Below, one piece after another: positions 14,615 through 23,091 of a DNA stretch of 64,000 nucleotides. This stretch comes from Avedoeria sp964651245 (GTDB lineage: Bacteria; Chloroflexota; Anaerolineae; Epilineales; Epilineaceae): NCBI GenBank assembly GCA_964651245.1, contig CAZYVI010000015.1:49081-113080 (forward strand), written 5' to 3'. Both the position numbers and the translations under genes were made by a program. The notes beneath the pieces were generated by a model. The model was not told where the DNA came from, searched no databases, and worked only from the letters and a program-made list of their open reading frames with translations. Each line of letters starts with the position of its first letter. Positions within the stretch are counted from its first letter, which is position 1.

Positions 14615-17134
14615 ATGGCCGACGACCTCGACGACCGCGCCCGCGCGGCGGTCCACCCTGTCGCCCGCCGCGTCGCTCGCCCGCGGCCGGCCGGCTGGCG
14701 CACGCCGTGGGGGCTCGCGTTCGCCGTCGCCGGCCTGGCCGTCGCCGTGGCGAGCGCGGGGCCGGCCGCCGCGGCCGACACCGCCGCCGCCGATCGCAGC
14801 TACCTGCTGCTGGGCGTCCAGTTCGTCCAGTCGAGCCCGGGCTCGGTGCCGGGACCGGTCGTGCCGTTCGGCGACGCCTTTCCGGTCGTGCTGGGCGGCG
14901 AGGGGGAGCGGCGGATGCCGGTCGTCAGCGCGGCGCGCTGGGGCCAGGGGCGCGTCGTGGCCTTTGGCCATGGCGGCTTCTTCGACACCGCGACGCTCGA
15001 CGATCCGGCGACGCAGAGCGAGCGGTTCTTGACGAACGCCGTGACGTGGTCGGCGGGCGCCCGCAGCGCGCTGTCGAGCCTCAAGGTCGTCGTCGTGGGC
15101 CACGAGGCGCTGCGCGGCTGGCTGGCGGCCCGCGGCGCGAACGCCGTGGCGGCCGACAGCGGCAGCCTGGCGGCGCAGCTGCGCGGCGCGCACGTCCTGG
15201 TCTGGGGTGCTTGGCGCCAAGGCCGCGCCGAGCGCGATCTGATCGCCGGCTGGGTCAAGAGCGGCGGCGGCCTGGTGGCCGAGGGCCTGGGCTGGGGCTG
15301 GATGCAGCTCAACCCGGCGCTCGACATCCGGGCCCACGCCGGCAACCAGCTCTTGGCCGAGGCCGGGCTCGTCTGGACGGATGGCTACCTCGACCGGACC
15401 TCGGGCAACCCGGCCGGGTTCGCCACCGGGATCACCGAGATCGGCCTGACCCAGGGCGATGCGGCGCTCGAAGCGCTGCGCGACCGGCTCGGGACGCTCG
15501 AGCGGCGCGAGGTGGCCCAAGCGGTGCACTTGCTGACCCGCCTGATCCGGACGCTGCCCCGCCACGAGGCGCGGCTGCTGCCGGCGCTGCGGCGGATGAC
15601 GGCCGATCTCGGCCCGATCGTCCCGACGGCCGACGACCCCGTCTCGCTCTACACCGAGCCGCTGCAGCGCCTCGGCCTGACGCTCCAGATCGAGGACCTG
15701 CGCTTCACGCCGCCGGGCGAGACGCCGTTCCACCCGGCCGGCGCCGACTTCCCGGGCGACGTCCCGCTCGCCGCGCCGCGGGTGACGGCGACGGTGACGA
15801 TCGACGCGGTGCAGTCGCGCTGGCACGCCACCGGGCTCTACGCGCCGCCCGGCGAACGGCTGACGGTGACGCTGGGCGCGGCGGATGCGGCGCGGGGCCT
15901 GGCGCTGCGGATCGGAGCGTTCACCGACGAGAATTGGCACCTCGACGACTGGACCCGCGCGCCGGCGATCTGGAGTCGGCACGCCCTCACCGCCACGGCG
16001 ACGGCGGCCGCCAACGCCTTCGGCGGGCCGGTCTACCTCGAGGTGCCCGACGGCGCGGCGGGCGGCGGGCCGGTGGTCGTGACGGTGGCCGGGGCGGTCG
16101 AGGCGCCGCTGTTCCGGCGCGGCGTCACGTCGGTGGCCGAGTGGCGCGACCGGCTGCGGCACCTGGCGGCGCCCTACGCCGAGCTGGGCAGCGACAAGCT
16201 CTTCCTGACGGTGCCGTCGGCGGCGATCCGCGACCTCGAGAACCCCGAGCCGGTCCTGCGCTTCTGGGACGAGGTACTCGACGCCCAGGCCGACCTGGTG
16301 CAGCGGCCGCGCGCGCGGGCCTACGCCGAGCGGATCGTCGCCGACCGCCAGATCGGCTACGGCTACATGCACGCCGGCTACCCGATCATGACCTTCACCG
16401 ACGTCCAGGACCTCGTCGTCGACGAGGCGCGGCTGCGGCGCGACGGGTCGTGGGGCCACTTCCACGAGCTGGGCCACAACCACCAGTCGGCCGACTGGAC
16501 GTTCGCCGGCACCGGCGAGGTGACGGTCAACCTGTTCACGGTCTACACCTACGACCGCGTCCTGGGCATGCCGTCGCACCTCGGCGGCTCGGGCAACCGG
16601 GCGCGGCTGACGCCCGAGCGGATCCGCGCCACCTGGGAGGCCCACGACCGCGACGGCCGCCCCTTCGCCGCCTGGCAGGCCGACCCGTTCCTGGCCCTTT
16701 CGATGTACATCCAGCTCGAGCAGGCGTTCGGCTGGTCGGCCTACCAGCGCGTCTTCGCCGCATACCGCGCCCTGCCCGACGCCGAGCGTCCCCGCAGCGA
16801 CGACGACAAGCGCGACCAGTGGCTGGTGCGCTTCAGCCGCACCGTGAACCGCAACCTCTGCCCGTTCTTCGCACTGTGGGGCGTCCCGGTCAGCCCGTCG
16901 GCCTGCGACGCCGTGGCCGACCTGCCGGCCTGGGACGTCTGGGTCGACCGCCTGGCCACGCCCACGCCAACACCGCCGGCGTCGACGGCCACGGCGACGA
17001 CGCCGCCGGCCACGCCCGCCACGCCGGGCACGCCCGCCGGCCACACGCCGTCGCCGACCGCGACGACCCCGCCGGGCGGCAGCGCCACGCCGGGGGCGGG
17101 GGGGCGGGTGTGGGTGCCGTGGGTGGGGCGGTAG
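14615..17134 (+). CDS. Secreted M60-family (enhancin-like) metallopeptidase
   Basis: 839 residues. Start ATG 14615 follows GAGGAGG at 14600-14606. N-terminal signal: WGLAFAVAGLAVAVASAGPAAAA at about residues 31-53, a membrane-spanning signal with AxA cleavage sites. A region at about 60-250 resembles a glutamine-amidotransferase-like sugar-chain-binding fold. The gluzincin site is HELGH (617-621) with Glu635 14 residues later, matching HExxH(8-28)E of M60-like peptidases, which act on glycoproteins such as mucins. After about 785 come Thr/Pro repeats (PTPTPPASTAT...), ending in the tail RVWVPWVGR. Substrate unknown. Confidence 0.88.
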   Translation: MADDLDDRARAAVHPVARRVARPRPAGWRTPWGLAFAVAGLAVAVASAGPAAAADTAAADRSYLLLGVQFVQSSPGSVPGPVVPFGDAFPVVLGGEGERRMPVVSAARWGQGRVVAFGHGGFFDTATLDDPATQSERFLTNAVTWSAGARSALSSLKVVVVGHEALRGWLAARGANAVAADSGSLAAQLRGAHVLVWGAWRQGRAERDLIAGWVKSGGGLVAEGLGWGWMQLNPALDIRAHAGNQLLAEAGLVWTDGYLDRTSGNPAGFATGITEIGLTQGDAALEALRDRLGTLERREVAQAVHLLTRLIRTLPRHEARLLPALRRMTADLGPIVPTADDPVSLYTEPLQRLGLTLQIEDLRFTPPGETPFHPAGADFPGDVPLAAPRVTATVTIDAVQSRWHATGLYAPPGERLTVTLGAADAARGLALRIGAFTDENWHLDDWTRAPAIWSRHALTATATAAANAFGGPVYLEVPDGAAGGGPVVVTVAGAVEAPLFRRGVTSVAEWRDRLRHLAAPYAELGSDKLFLTVPSAAIRDLENPEPVLRFWDEVLDAQADLVQRPRARAYAERIVADRQIGYGYMHAGYPIMTFTDVQDLVVDEARLRRDGSWGHFHELGHNHQSADWTFAGTGEVTVNLFTVYTYDRVLGMPSHLGGSGNRARLTPERIRATWEAHDRDGRPFAAWQADPFLALSMYIQLEQAFGWSAYQRVFAAYRALPDAERPRSDDDKRDQWLVRFSRTVNRNLCPFFALWGVPVSPSACDAVADLPAWDVWVDRLATPTPTPPASTATATTPPATPATPGTPAGHTPSPTATTPPGGSATPGAGGRVWVPWVGR

Positions 17135-17171
17135 CGGGACCCACTGCGCCGTTGGGCGACGGGAGGTGACG

Positions 17172-17570
17172 ATGAACCGTTCCGTCGCCGGTCGGTGGGC
17201 CGGGGCTGCACTCGCGGGTCTGATCGGCTGGGCCGTCGCGGCCGATCTGTGGCTGCGGTCGGTGCCCGCGTTGCCCGCCGTCGACGGGGAAGCTCGCGAG
17301 TTCGCGACGGCCGCCATGAACTACAGCGGGGACTTCGTAAAGGAGAGCCGCCTCCTCCTCCGCAAGCGACGCGTGGTGTCCCTTGTCGTCGACGATGGTC
17401 CAGCCGATGGCGGTTGTCCTGTCTGCTATCGGGGCGAATCGCGCGTGGGGTGCGTTCATCGCTATCGTGCCCGGGTCCGGTTCTACACTTGGTTTGCCGT
17501 TCCCTACACCGCCGTCGACGTCACATGCACCGGGGCGGCGCGAACCCGCTGGTGGCCTGCCAAAGAGTGA
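17172..17570 (+). CDS. Small secreted or membrane-anchored hypothetical protein
   Basis: 132 residues, not recognised. Start ATG 17172 has a good GGGAGG site 6 bases upstream. One hydrophobic N-terminal helix (WAGAALAGLIGWAVAADLWL, residues about 8-27) suggests a signal anchor. The rest carries four cysteines, two in GGCPVCYRG, and ends RTRWWPAKE. Codon third positions are visibly less GC-rich than the neighbours (GTA, CTT, GGT, CCA, TGT, TAT, CAT), which suggests a different history. The ribosome-binding site and helix favour a real gene. Confidence 0.55.
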   Translation: MNRSVAGRWAGAALAGLIGWAVAADLWLRSVPALPAVDGEAREFATAAMNYSGDFVKESRLLLRKRRVVSLVVDDGPADGGCPVCYRGESRVGCVHRYRARVRFYTWFAVPYTAVDVTCTGAARTRWWPAKE

Positions 17571-17700
17571 CCGGCCTCACCGTCGACGTCGTACCCGACC
17601 TTGCGGCCCAGCCCAAACCCCGCCATGATGTCGGCCCCGCCTCTCACATCCGCCGCCCGCCGCGCCTGCGCGGCATCCTAGGACTGTCGGGAGCCCGCCC

Positions 17701-19344
17701 ATGCCCATGCCCACGCCCCACGATCGCGCCCGCGTGCCCGAGGAGTTGGAGCGGCGGGGCGGCTTGCGGCCGGGCGTCGCCCGCGAGGTCGCCCGCGCCA
17801 CCGGCGTGCCGGAGGCCGAGGTCTACGGTGTAGGGAGCTTCTTCCACCTCCTGGCCGAGCCCGACGTCGACGTCCGGGTCTGCCAGGGGCTCTCGTGCCA
17901 GCTCAAGGGGGCGGACGGGCTGTTGGCCGCGGCGCAGGCGGCGGGGCTGCGGGCCGCCGGCTGCCAGTGCCTGGCGGCGTGCGATCAGCCCGTGGCGGTC
18001 CTGCGCGGCCGGCGCGTCCTGCCGGCCGTGTCGGCGGCCGAGGTGGCCGCGGCCGGCGGCGACCCGGCCCGCCTGGTGTCGGCCGCGGCGCCGGACGACG
18101 TCTGGCGCGGCGCCGTCGGGCCGGCCGATGCCGATCCCGAGCGGCTGGCGATGAACCTGACCGCCCCGCCCGACTGGAGCGGCGCCGCGCTCGCCCGCGC
18201 CGCCGAGCTCGGGGCGGACGGCGTGATCGCCGCGCTCGAGGCGGCCGGCCTGCAGGGGCGGGGCGGGGCCGGCTTCCCGTCGCACATCAAGTGGAAGGCC
18301 GTCGCCGGGCAGCCGGAGGCGGTGCGCTACGTGGTCCTCAACGCCGACGAGGGCGAGCCGGGCACGTTCAAGGACCGCGAGCTGCTGCTGCGCCGGCCCG
18401 ACCTCGTGATCGAGGGCTTGGCGATCGCCGCCCGCGCCATCGGCGCCGCCGAGGTCTACCTCTACCTGCGCGGCGAGTGGGAGATCCCGTGGCGCGCCAC
18501 CGCCGACGCCATCGACCGCTTCGAGTCCGCCGGCTTGCTGGCCGGGCTGGCCTTCCACATGCACGCCGGGCAGGGCGCCTACATCTGCGGCGAGGAGACG
18601 GCGCTCATCGAGGCGCTGGAGGGCAAGCGCGGCATGCCGCGCCTCCGGCCGCCGTTCCCGGTCGAGGTCGGCCTGTTCGGCAAGCCGACGCTCGTCCACA
18701 ACGTCGAGACGATCGCCTGCGTGCCGGGCATCGTCCGGCGCGGCGGGGCGTGGTTCCAGGCGCTGGGCCGGACGGCGCCCGGCACCAAGCTGTACTGCGC
18801 CAGCGGCCACGTGGCGCGCCCCGGCGTCTACGAGCTGCCGCTGGGTGTCACCCTCGACGAGCTGGCCTCCGCCGCCGGTGGCTACGTCGGCGCTCTGCGG
18901 GCCTTTTCGCCCGGCGGCGCCAGCTCGGGCTTCCTGCCGGCGGCCAAGCGCGCCGTGCCGCTCGACTTCAAGCACCTGGCCGACGAGGGCTCGATGCTCG
19001 GTTCGGCCGGCGTCGTCGTCCTCAACGACAGCGTCGACATCCCGTGGGCCGTCGCCCAGCAGCTGCGGTTCTTCGAGGCGGAGAGCTGCGGCCAGTGCGC
19101 GCCGTGCCGGATCGGCACCCGCTTCCAGCGCGAGAGCCTCGACCGCTTCCTCGACCGCGCCCGCCCGGCCGTCGCCGCCGACGCGTTGGCCCACGTCGCC
19201 GAGGTGGCCTGGCAGATGAACGAGGGCTCGATCTGCGGCCTCGGCCAGGCGGCGTCGCTGCCGCTGACCACGGCGCTGCGCTGGTTCCCCGAGGCGTTCG
19301 GCGCCGCCGGCCCGACCGGTGCGGCCGGCGCCGCGACCCCATAG
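17701..19344 (+). CDS. NAD-dependent formate dehydrogenase beta subunit, NuoE-NuoF fusion
   Basis: 547 residues. Carries electrons from the catalytic subunit to NAD+. Residues 1-120 are a NuoE-like thioredoxin-fold domain with [2Fe-2S] ligands Cys61 and Cys66 (CQGLSC) and Cys90 and Cys94 (CLAAC). The rest is NuoF-like: GRGGAGFPSHIKWKAV and NADEGEPGTFKDRE bind NADH and FMN, GAYICGEETALIEALEGK follows, and SCGQCAPCRIGT plus SICGLG bind a [4Fe-4S] cluster. Such fusions occur in NAD-linked formate dehydrogenases and bidirectional hydrogenases; the adjacent FDH subunit decides. It starts MPMPTPHD at 17701 after GGGAG; ATG 17707 is an alternative. Confidence 0.93.
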   Translation: MPMPTPHDRARVPEELERRGGLRPGVAREVARATGVPEAEVYGVGSFFHLLAEPDVDVRVCQGLSCQLKGADGLLAAAQAAGLRAAGCQCLAACDQPVAVLRGRRVLPAVSAAEVAAAGGDPARLVSAAAPDDVWRGAVGPADADPERLAMNLTAPPDWSGAALARAAELGADGVIAALEAAGLQGRGGAGFPSHIKWKAVAGQPEAVRYVVLNADEGEPGTFKDRELLLRRPDLVIEGLAIAARAIGAAEVYLYLRGEWEIPWRATADAIDRFESAGLLAGLAFHMHAGQGAYICGEETALIEALEGKRGMPRLRPPFPVEVGLFGKPTLVHNVETIACVPGIVRRGGAWFQALGRTAPGTKLYCASGHVARPGVYELPLGVTLDELASAAGGYVGALRAFSPGGASSGFLPAAKRAVPLDFKHLADEGSMLGSAGVVVLNDSVDIPWAVAQQLRFFEAESCGQCAPCRIGTRFQRESLDRFLDRARPAVAADALAHVAEVAWQMNEGSICGLGQAASLPLTTALRWFPEAFGAAGPTGAAGAATP

Positions 19345-19364
19345 CCCGCGGCGCGCGAACGACC

Positions 19365-19370
19365 TACAAT
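19365..19370 (+). promoter_or_regulatory. Possible internal -10 box before the FDH catalytic gene
   Basis: TACAAT in the 59-base gap between the two formate dehydrogenase genes, with a leader of about 27 bases. No -35 is evident. Confidence 0.3.
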
Positions 19371-19403
19371 CGGGCGGCGCACGCGCGATCCCAGGAGCCA
19401 CCG

Positions 19404-22289
19404 ATGGATCCCAATCCCACCCTGACCGTCGACGGCCAGCCGATCGCGTTCACGCCCGGCGAGACGGTCCTCGACGTGGCCGCCCGCGCCGGGCGGACGA
19501 TCCCGACCCTGTGCCACGACCCGCGGCTCGAGCCGGCCGGCGCCTGCCGCACCTGCCTCGTCGAGATCGAGGGCTGGCGGCGCATGGCGCCGTCGTGCGC
19601 CACGCCGGCGGCGGCCGGGATGGTGGTCACCACGGCGAGCGAGCGGATCGACCGCCATCGCCAGAGCTTGATGGCGCTCTACCTGGCCGACCACCCGGCC
19701 GGCTTCGTCGGCAGCGAGCTCGGCGCGCCCAGCGAGGTCTACGCCCTGGCCGAACGCTACGGCGCGCCGCGCGACTGGCCGCGGCTCGAGCCGGTGCGCG
19801 CCGGCCGGCCGCTCGACGAGAACCCGTACATCCTGTTCGACGCCACGAAGTGCATCGCCTGCGCCCGCTGCACGCGCTACTGCGACGAGGTCGAGGGCGT
19901 CAGCGCCATCACGCTCACCGGCCGCGGCAGCCAGACGACGATCAGCACCGTCGACGCGCTGTCGCTGCTGGACACCACCTGCGAGATGTGCGGCGGCTGC
20001 ATCGACACCTGCCCGACCGGGGCGATGGCCGAGAAGATCCCGCTGCTGTCGGGCGCCAAGCCCGAGCGCGCGCTCGAGAAGGTGCGCACGACCTGCAACT
20101 ACTGCGGCGTCGGCTGCCAGATGGACCTCAACGTCGACCGCGAGGCGAACGGCGGCCGGGGGAGCGTCGTCAAGATCTCGAGCCCGCCGCCCGGTACGAC
20201 GACGAACGACGGCAACCTGTGCGTCAAGGGCCGCTTCGCCTACGACTTCATCGACCACCCTGACCGCCTGACGACGCCGCTGGTGCGCGCCGCGGACGGC
20301 ACGCTCCAGCCGGCCAGCTGGGCCGATGCGCTCCGCCGCGCGGCCGAGGGCCTGCTGGGCGTCGCCGCCCGCCACGGCGCCGACGCGCTGGCGTTCGTCT
20401 CGTCGTCGCGCTGCACGATGGAAGAGAACTACCTGGTCCAGAAGCTGGCGCGGGCGGTGTTCCGGACGAACAACGTCCACCAATGCGCTGCCACCTGACA
20501 CGCCCCCACCGTGGCCGGTCTGGTCACCACGTTCGGGGCGGGGGCGATGACGAACAGCATCGGTGAGATCCGCGACGCCGACTTCCTGTTCGTGATCGGC
20601 AGCAACACCACCGAGGCCCATCCGATCATCGCCATGGAGATGAAGCGGGCGGTGCGCCGCGGCGCGCGGCTGGTGGTCGCCGATCCGCGCTCGATCTGGC
20701 TGGCGTCGATCGCCGAGCGGCACCTCAAGCTCCGGCCCGGCACCGACGTCTGGCTGCTCAACGCCATGGCCAACGTCATCGTCACCGAGGAGCTCTACGA
20801 CGAGGCGTTCATCGCCGAGAGCACCGAGAACTTCGACGCGGTCGCCGCCGCCGTGCGGGACTACACGCCCGAGGCGGCCGAGCGGATCACCGGCGTCCCG
20901 GCCGAGGACATCCGCGCCACCGCGCGCGCCTACGCGACGACGAAGAAGGCCGGCATCTACTACACGCTGGGCATCACCGAGCACAGCCACGGGACGGACA
21001 ACGTCTACGCCCTGGCGAACCTGGTGCTGATGACGGGCCACCTCGGGTCGGAGGCGTGCGGCATGAACCCGCTGCGCGGCCAGAACAACGTCCAGGGCGC
21101 CAACGACGCCGGGGCGGCGCCCGTCTGGTTCCCGGGCTACCAGCGCGTCGACGAGGAAGCGAACGTCGCCAAGTACGAGGCCAGCTGGGGCGTGCCGCTG
21201 TCGCGCACCAAGGGCCTCAACCTCAACGAGATGATGAAGACGGCCGGCAAGCAGCTCAAGGGCTTCTTCGTCATGGGCGAGGACATCGTTCTGTCCGAGC
21301 CGAACGTGAGCCTGCTCGAGGAGGGCCTGAACAAGGTCGAGTTCCTCGTCCTCCAGGACATCTTCGTGAACGAGACGACCCGGTTCGCCGACGTCGTCTT
21401 CCCGGCGGCGTGCTTCGCCGAGAAGGACGGCGTCTTCACGAACTCCGAGCGCCGCGTCCAGCTGGTGCGCAAGGCCGTTGAGCCGCCGGGCGAGGCGCGG
21501 GCGGACTGGGAGATCCTCGTCGACCTGGCCAACGCCTGCGGCGCCGCCTGGCGCTACGGCTCGCCGGCCGAGATCTACGACGAGATGGCGCGGGACGTGC
21601 CGCGCTTCGCCGGCATCAGCCACGCGCGCATCGCGCGCGAGGGTGGGCTACAGTGGCCGTGCCCGACGCCCGATCACCCCGGCACGAAGTACCTCCACGA
21701 GGGCGGCAAGCTCATGCGCGGCCGCGGCCTGTTCACGCCGGTCGACTTCCGTCCCTCGGCGGAGGCCGAGGACAGCGCCTACCCGCTGTTGCTCTCGACC
21801 GGCCGGACGCTCTACCACTACAACTCGGCCACCCAGACCCGGCGCGAGCAGGGTGCCCACGCCAAGCAGCCCGAGGCCTACATCGAGCTCCACCCCAAGG
21901 ATGCGGCGGCGCGCGGCATCGCCGACGGCGACCTTGTCGACGTCACGACGCGCCGCGGCCATGTCCGGTGCCGCGCCCTCGTCAGCCGCCAGGTGCGCCG
22001 CGGCTGCATCTGGATGCCGTTCCACTTCGCCGAGGCCCGCGCCAACCTGTTGACGAACGACGTCGGTGACGCTGTCACCGGCACGGCGGAGTACAAGGTC
22101 TGCGCGGCCGAGGTCCAGCGGGCAGAGGCGGCGACGAGCGGCGTCGCGGCGCGCCCCGCGGCCGCGGCGGATGGGCTGGACCGGCCCGCGGGCGCCCGCG
22201 TCCACTTCCGCGGCAGCTACTACGCCGTCGACGGCCCCGGCCCCGGCGAGGTCGATGAAGGGGTGCTCGCCGCCGCCCCGCCCGGCTAG
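19404..22289 (+). CDS. fdhA: Selenocysteine-containing formate dehydrogenase catalytic subunit (UGA recoded at codon 365)
   Basis: 961 residues if TGA 20496-20498 is read as selenocysteine; otherwise the gene looks split at 20498. Start ATG 19404 follows AGGAG. Iron-sulfur ligands in order: [2Fe-2S] Cys37, 48, 51, 65; [4Fe-4S] 150, 153, 156, 160 and 193, 196, 199, 203; and the molybdopterin-domain cluster 231, 234, 238, 273 followed by VKG. The active site reads NNVHQCAAT-U-HAPTVAGL; in this family position U is Sec or Cys, followed by His. The frame continues past the TGA with normal FDH sequence to the C-terminal MGD-binding domain. It oxidises formate (or reduces CO2) with the subunit upstream. 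Needs selenocysteine machinery, not in this window. Confidence 0.95.
20496..20540 (+). promoter_or_regulatory. Selenocysteine UGA codon and SECIS hairpin
   Basis: After TGA 20496-20498, CGCCCC (20501-20506) pairs with GGGGCG (20535-20540) and GTGGCC (20511-20516) pairs with GGTCAC (20522-20527, one G-U pair), leaving the apical loop GGTCT (20517-20521). The E. coli fdhF SECIS has the same GGUCU loop, and in both there are 18 bases between the UGA and the loop. This hairpin would bind SelB to place Sec-tRNA at the UGA. Confidence 0.88.
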
Positions 22290-22417
22290 GCCGGGCCGCC
22301 GCGCCCGTCGCGACTGCCCGCCGCGGATCGGGCGAGGGGGCGCGCGTACGGCGCGAAGCGTTCGAGCGCAGCCCGGCCCGTCCCACGCATCGCGGCCCCC
22401 ACCAGCCCGGTGCGGCG

Positions 22418-22448
22418 CGACCGCGGGCTCCGGCGAGTCCCGCGGTCG
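22418..22448 (+). terminator. Hairpin after the formate dehydrogenase operon
   Basis: Perfect 10-base stem (22418-22427 with 22439-22448) and an 11-base loop, without a T-run. A smaller 7-base stem (22280-22286 with 22290-22296) carries the FDH stop codon in its loop. Apart from these and the Rrf2 promoter, 22290-22553 holds nothing I recognise. Confidence 0.45.
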
Positions 22449-22492
22449 TGCGGCCTTGCTGGGCCCTCACGGCCGATCCTCCCGGCACGGAC

Positions 22493-22520
22493 TTGACGCG
22501 CCCCGCGATAACCGTATAAT
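22493..22520 (+). promoter_or_regulatory. Promoter of the Rrf2 regulator gene
   Basis: TTGACG (22493-22498), 16 bases, TATAAT (22515-22520): the best promoter in the window. TAAC (22509-22512) and GTTA (22538-22541) with inner CCG/CGG form an imperfect dyad spanning the start region, a possible autoregulatory Rrf2 site. Confidence 0.75.
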
Positions 22521-22553
22521 CAGACCCGCATATCGGAGTTAGGAGCCGCCGCG

Positions 22554-23039
22554 ATGCTGTCCCAGACTGCCGAGTACGCCCTGCGCGCCGTCGTCTGCCT
22601 CGGCGCGCGGCCGGGCCAGCCGCTGAGCGCCCAGGCGATCGCGGCGACGAGCCAGGTGCCGGGGCCGTATTTGGCCAAGGTGCTCAAGGACTTGGCCAAG
22701 GCCGGCTTGCTGCGCTCGCAGCGCGGCCGGGACGGCGGGTTCGCGCTGGCGCGGCCGGCCGACCAGATGTCGGTGCTCGCGGTGGTCAACGCGATCGACC
22801 CGCTCAAGCGCATCCACGTCTGCCCGCTCGGCCGGCCCGAGCACAGCGGTCAGCTCTGCCCACTGCACGCCCGCCTCGACGAGGTTGCGGCGTTCCTCGA
22901 GGCGTCGTTCGCGTCGTGGACGATCGCGGATCTCGTGAGCGCCGGGTCGCTGCAGCCGCTGCAGTGCGCCTTCCCGGTGGTCGAGCTCGAGGCAGGCCCG
23001 GCGCCGGTCGGCGGACCGGGGGCCGCGGGCGCCCGCTGA
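22554..23039 (+). CDS. Rrf2-family transcriptional regulator
   Basis: 161 residues. Start ATG 22554 follows AGGAG at 22541-22545. The N-terminal winged helix is typical: MLSQTAEYALRAVVCL, IAATSQVPGPYLAKVLKDL and LLRSQRGRDGGFALARP. Cysteines at HVCPLGRP, QLCPLHARLD and LQCAF could bind an iron-sulfur cluster, but the spacing (11 residues between the first two) differs from the IscR/NsrR pattern, so the sensed signal is open. This CPLG...CPLH type recurs in Rrf2 proteins near respiratory enzymes. It directly follows the formate dehydrogenase genes and may regulate them. Confidence 0.9.
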   Translation: MLSQTAEYALRAVVCLGARPGQPLSAQAIAATSQVPGPYLAKVLKDLAKAGLLRSQRGRDGGFALARPADQMSVLAVVNAIDPLKRIHVCPLGRPEHSGQLCPLHARLDEVAAFLEASFASWTIADLVSAGSLQPLQCAFPVVELEAGPAPVGGPGAAGAR

Positions 23040-23091
23040 CACGTTCTACCGCGCCGCCCGGAGCGGCGCTGCACAAGCGAGGAGTAGGGTC

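Noticed and set aside
16960..17110. Thr/Pro-coding repeat at the end of the M60 gene as a DNA repeat element
   Set aside because: It is a low-complexity protein linker of the kind seen in several secreted proteins here, not a mobile or tandem DNA repeat.
20496..20540. Stop codon splitting the formate dehydrogenase gene as a nonsense mutation or frameshift
   Set aside because: The frame is unchanged on both sides, the TGA is exactly at the Sec/Cys position and a matching SECIS follows.
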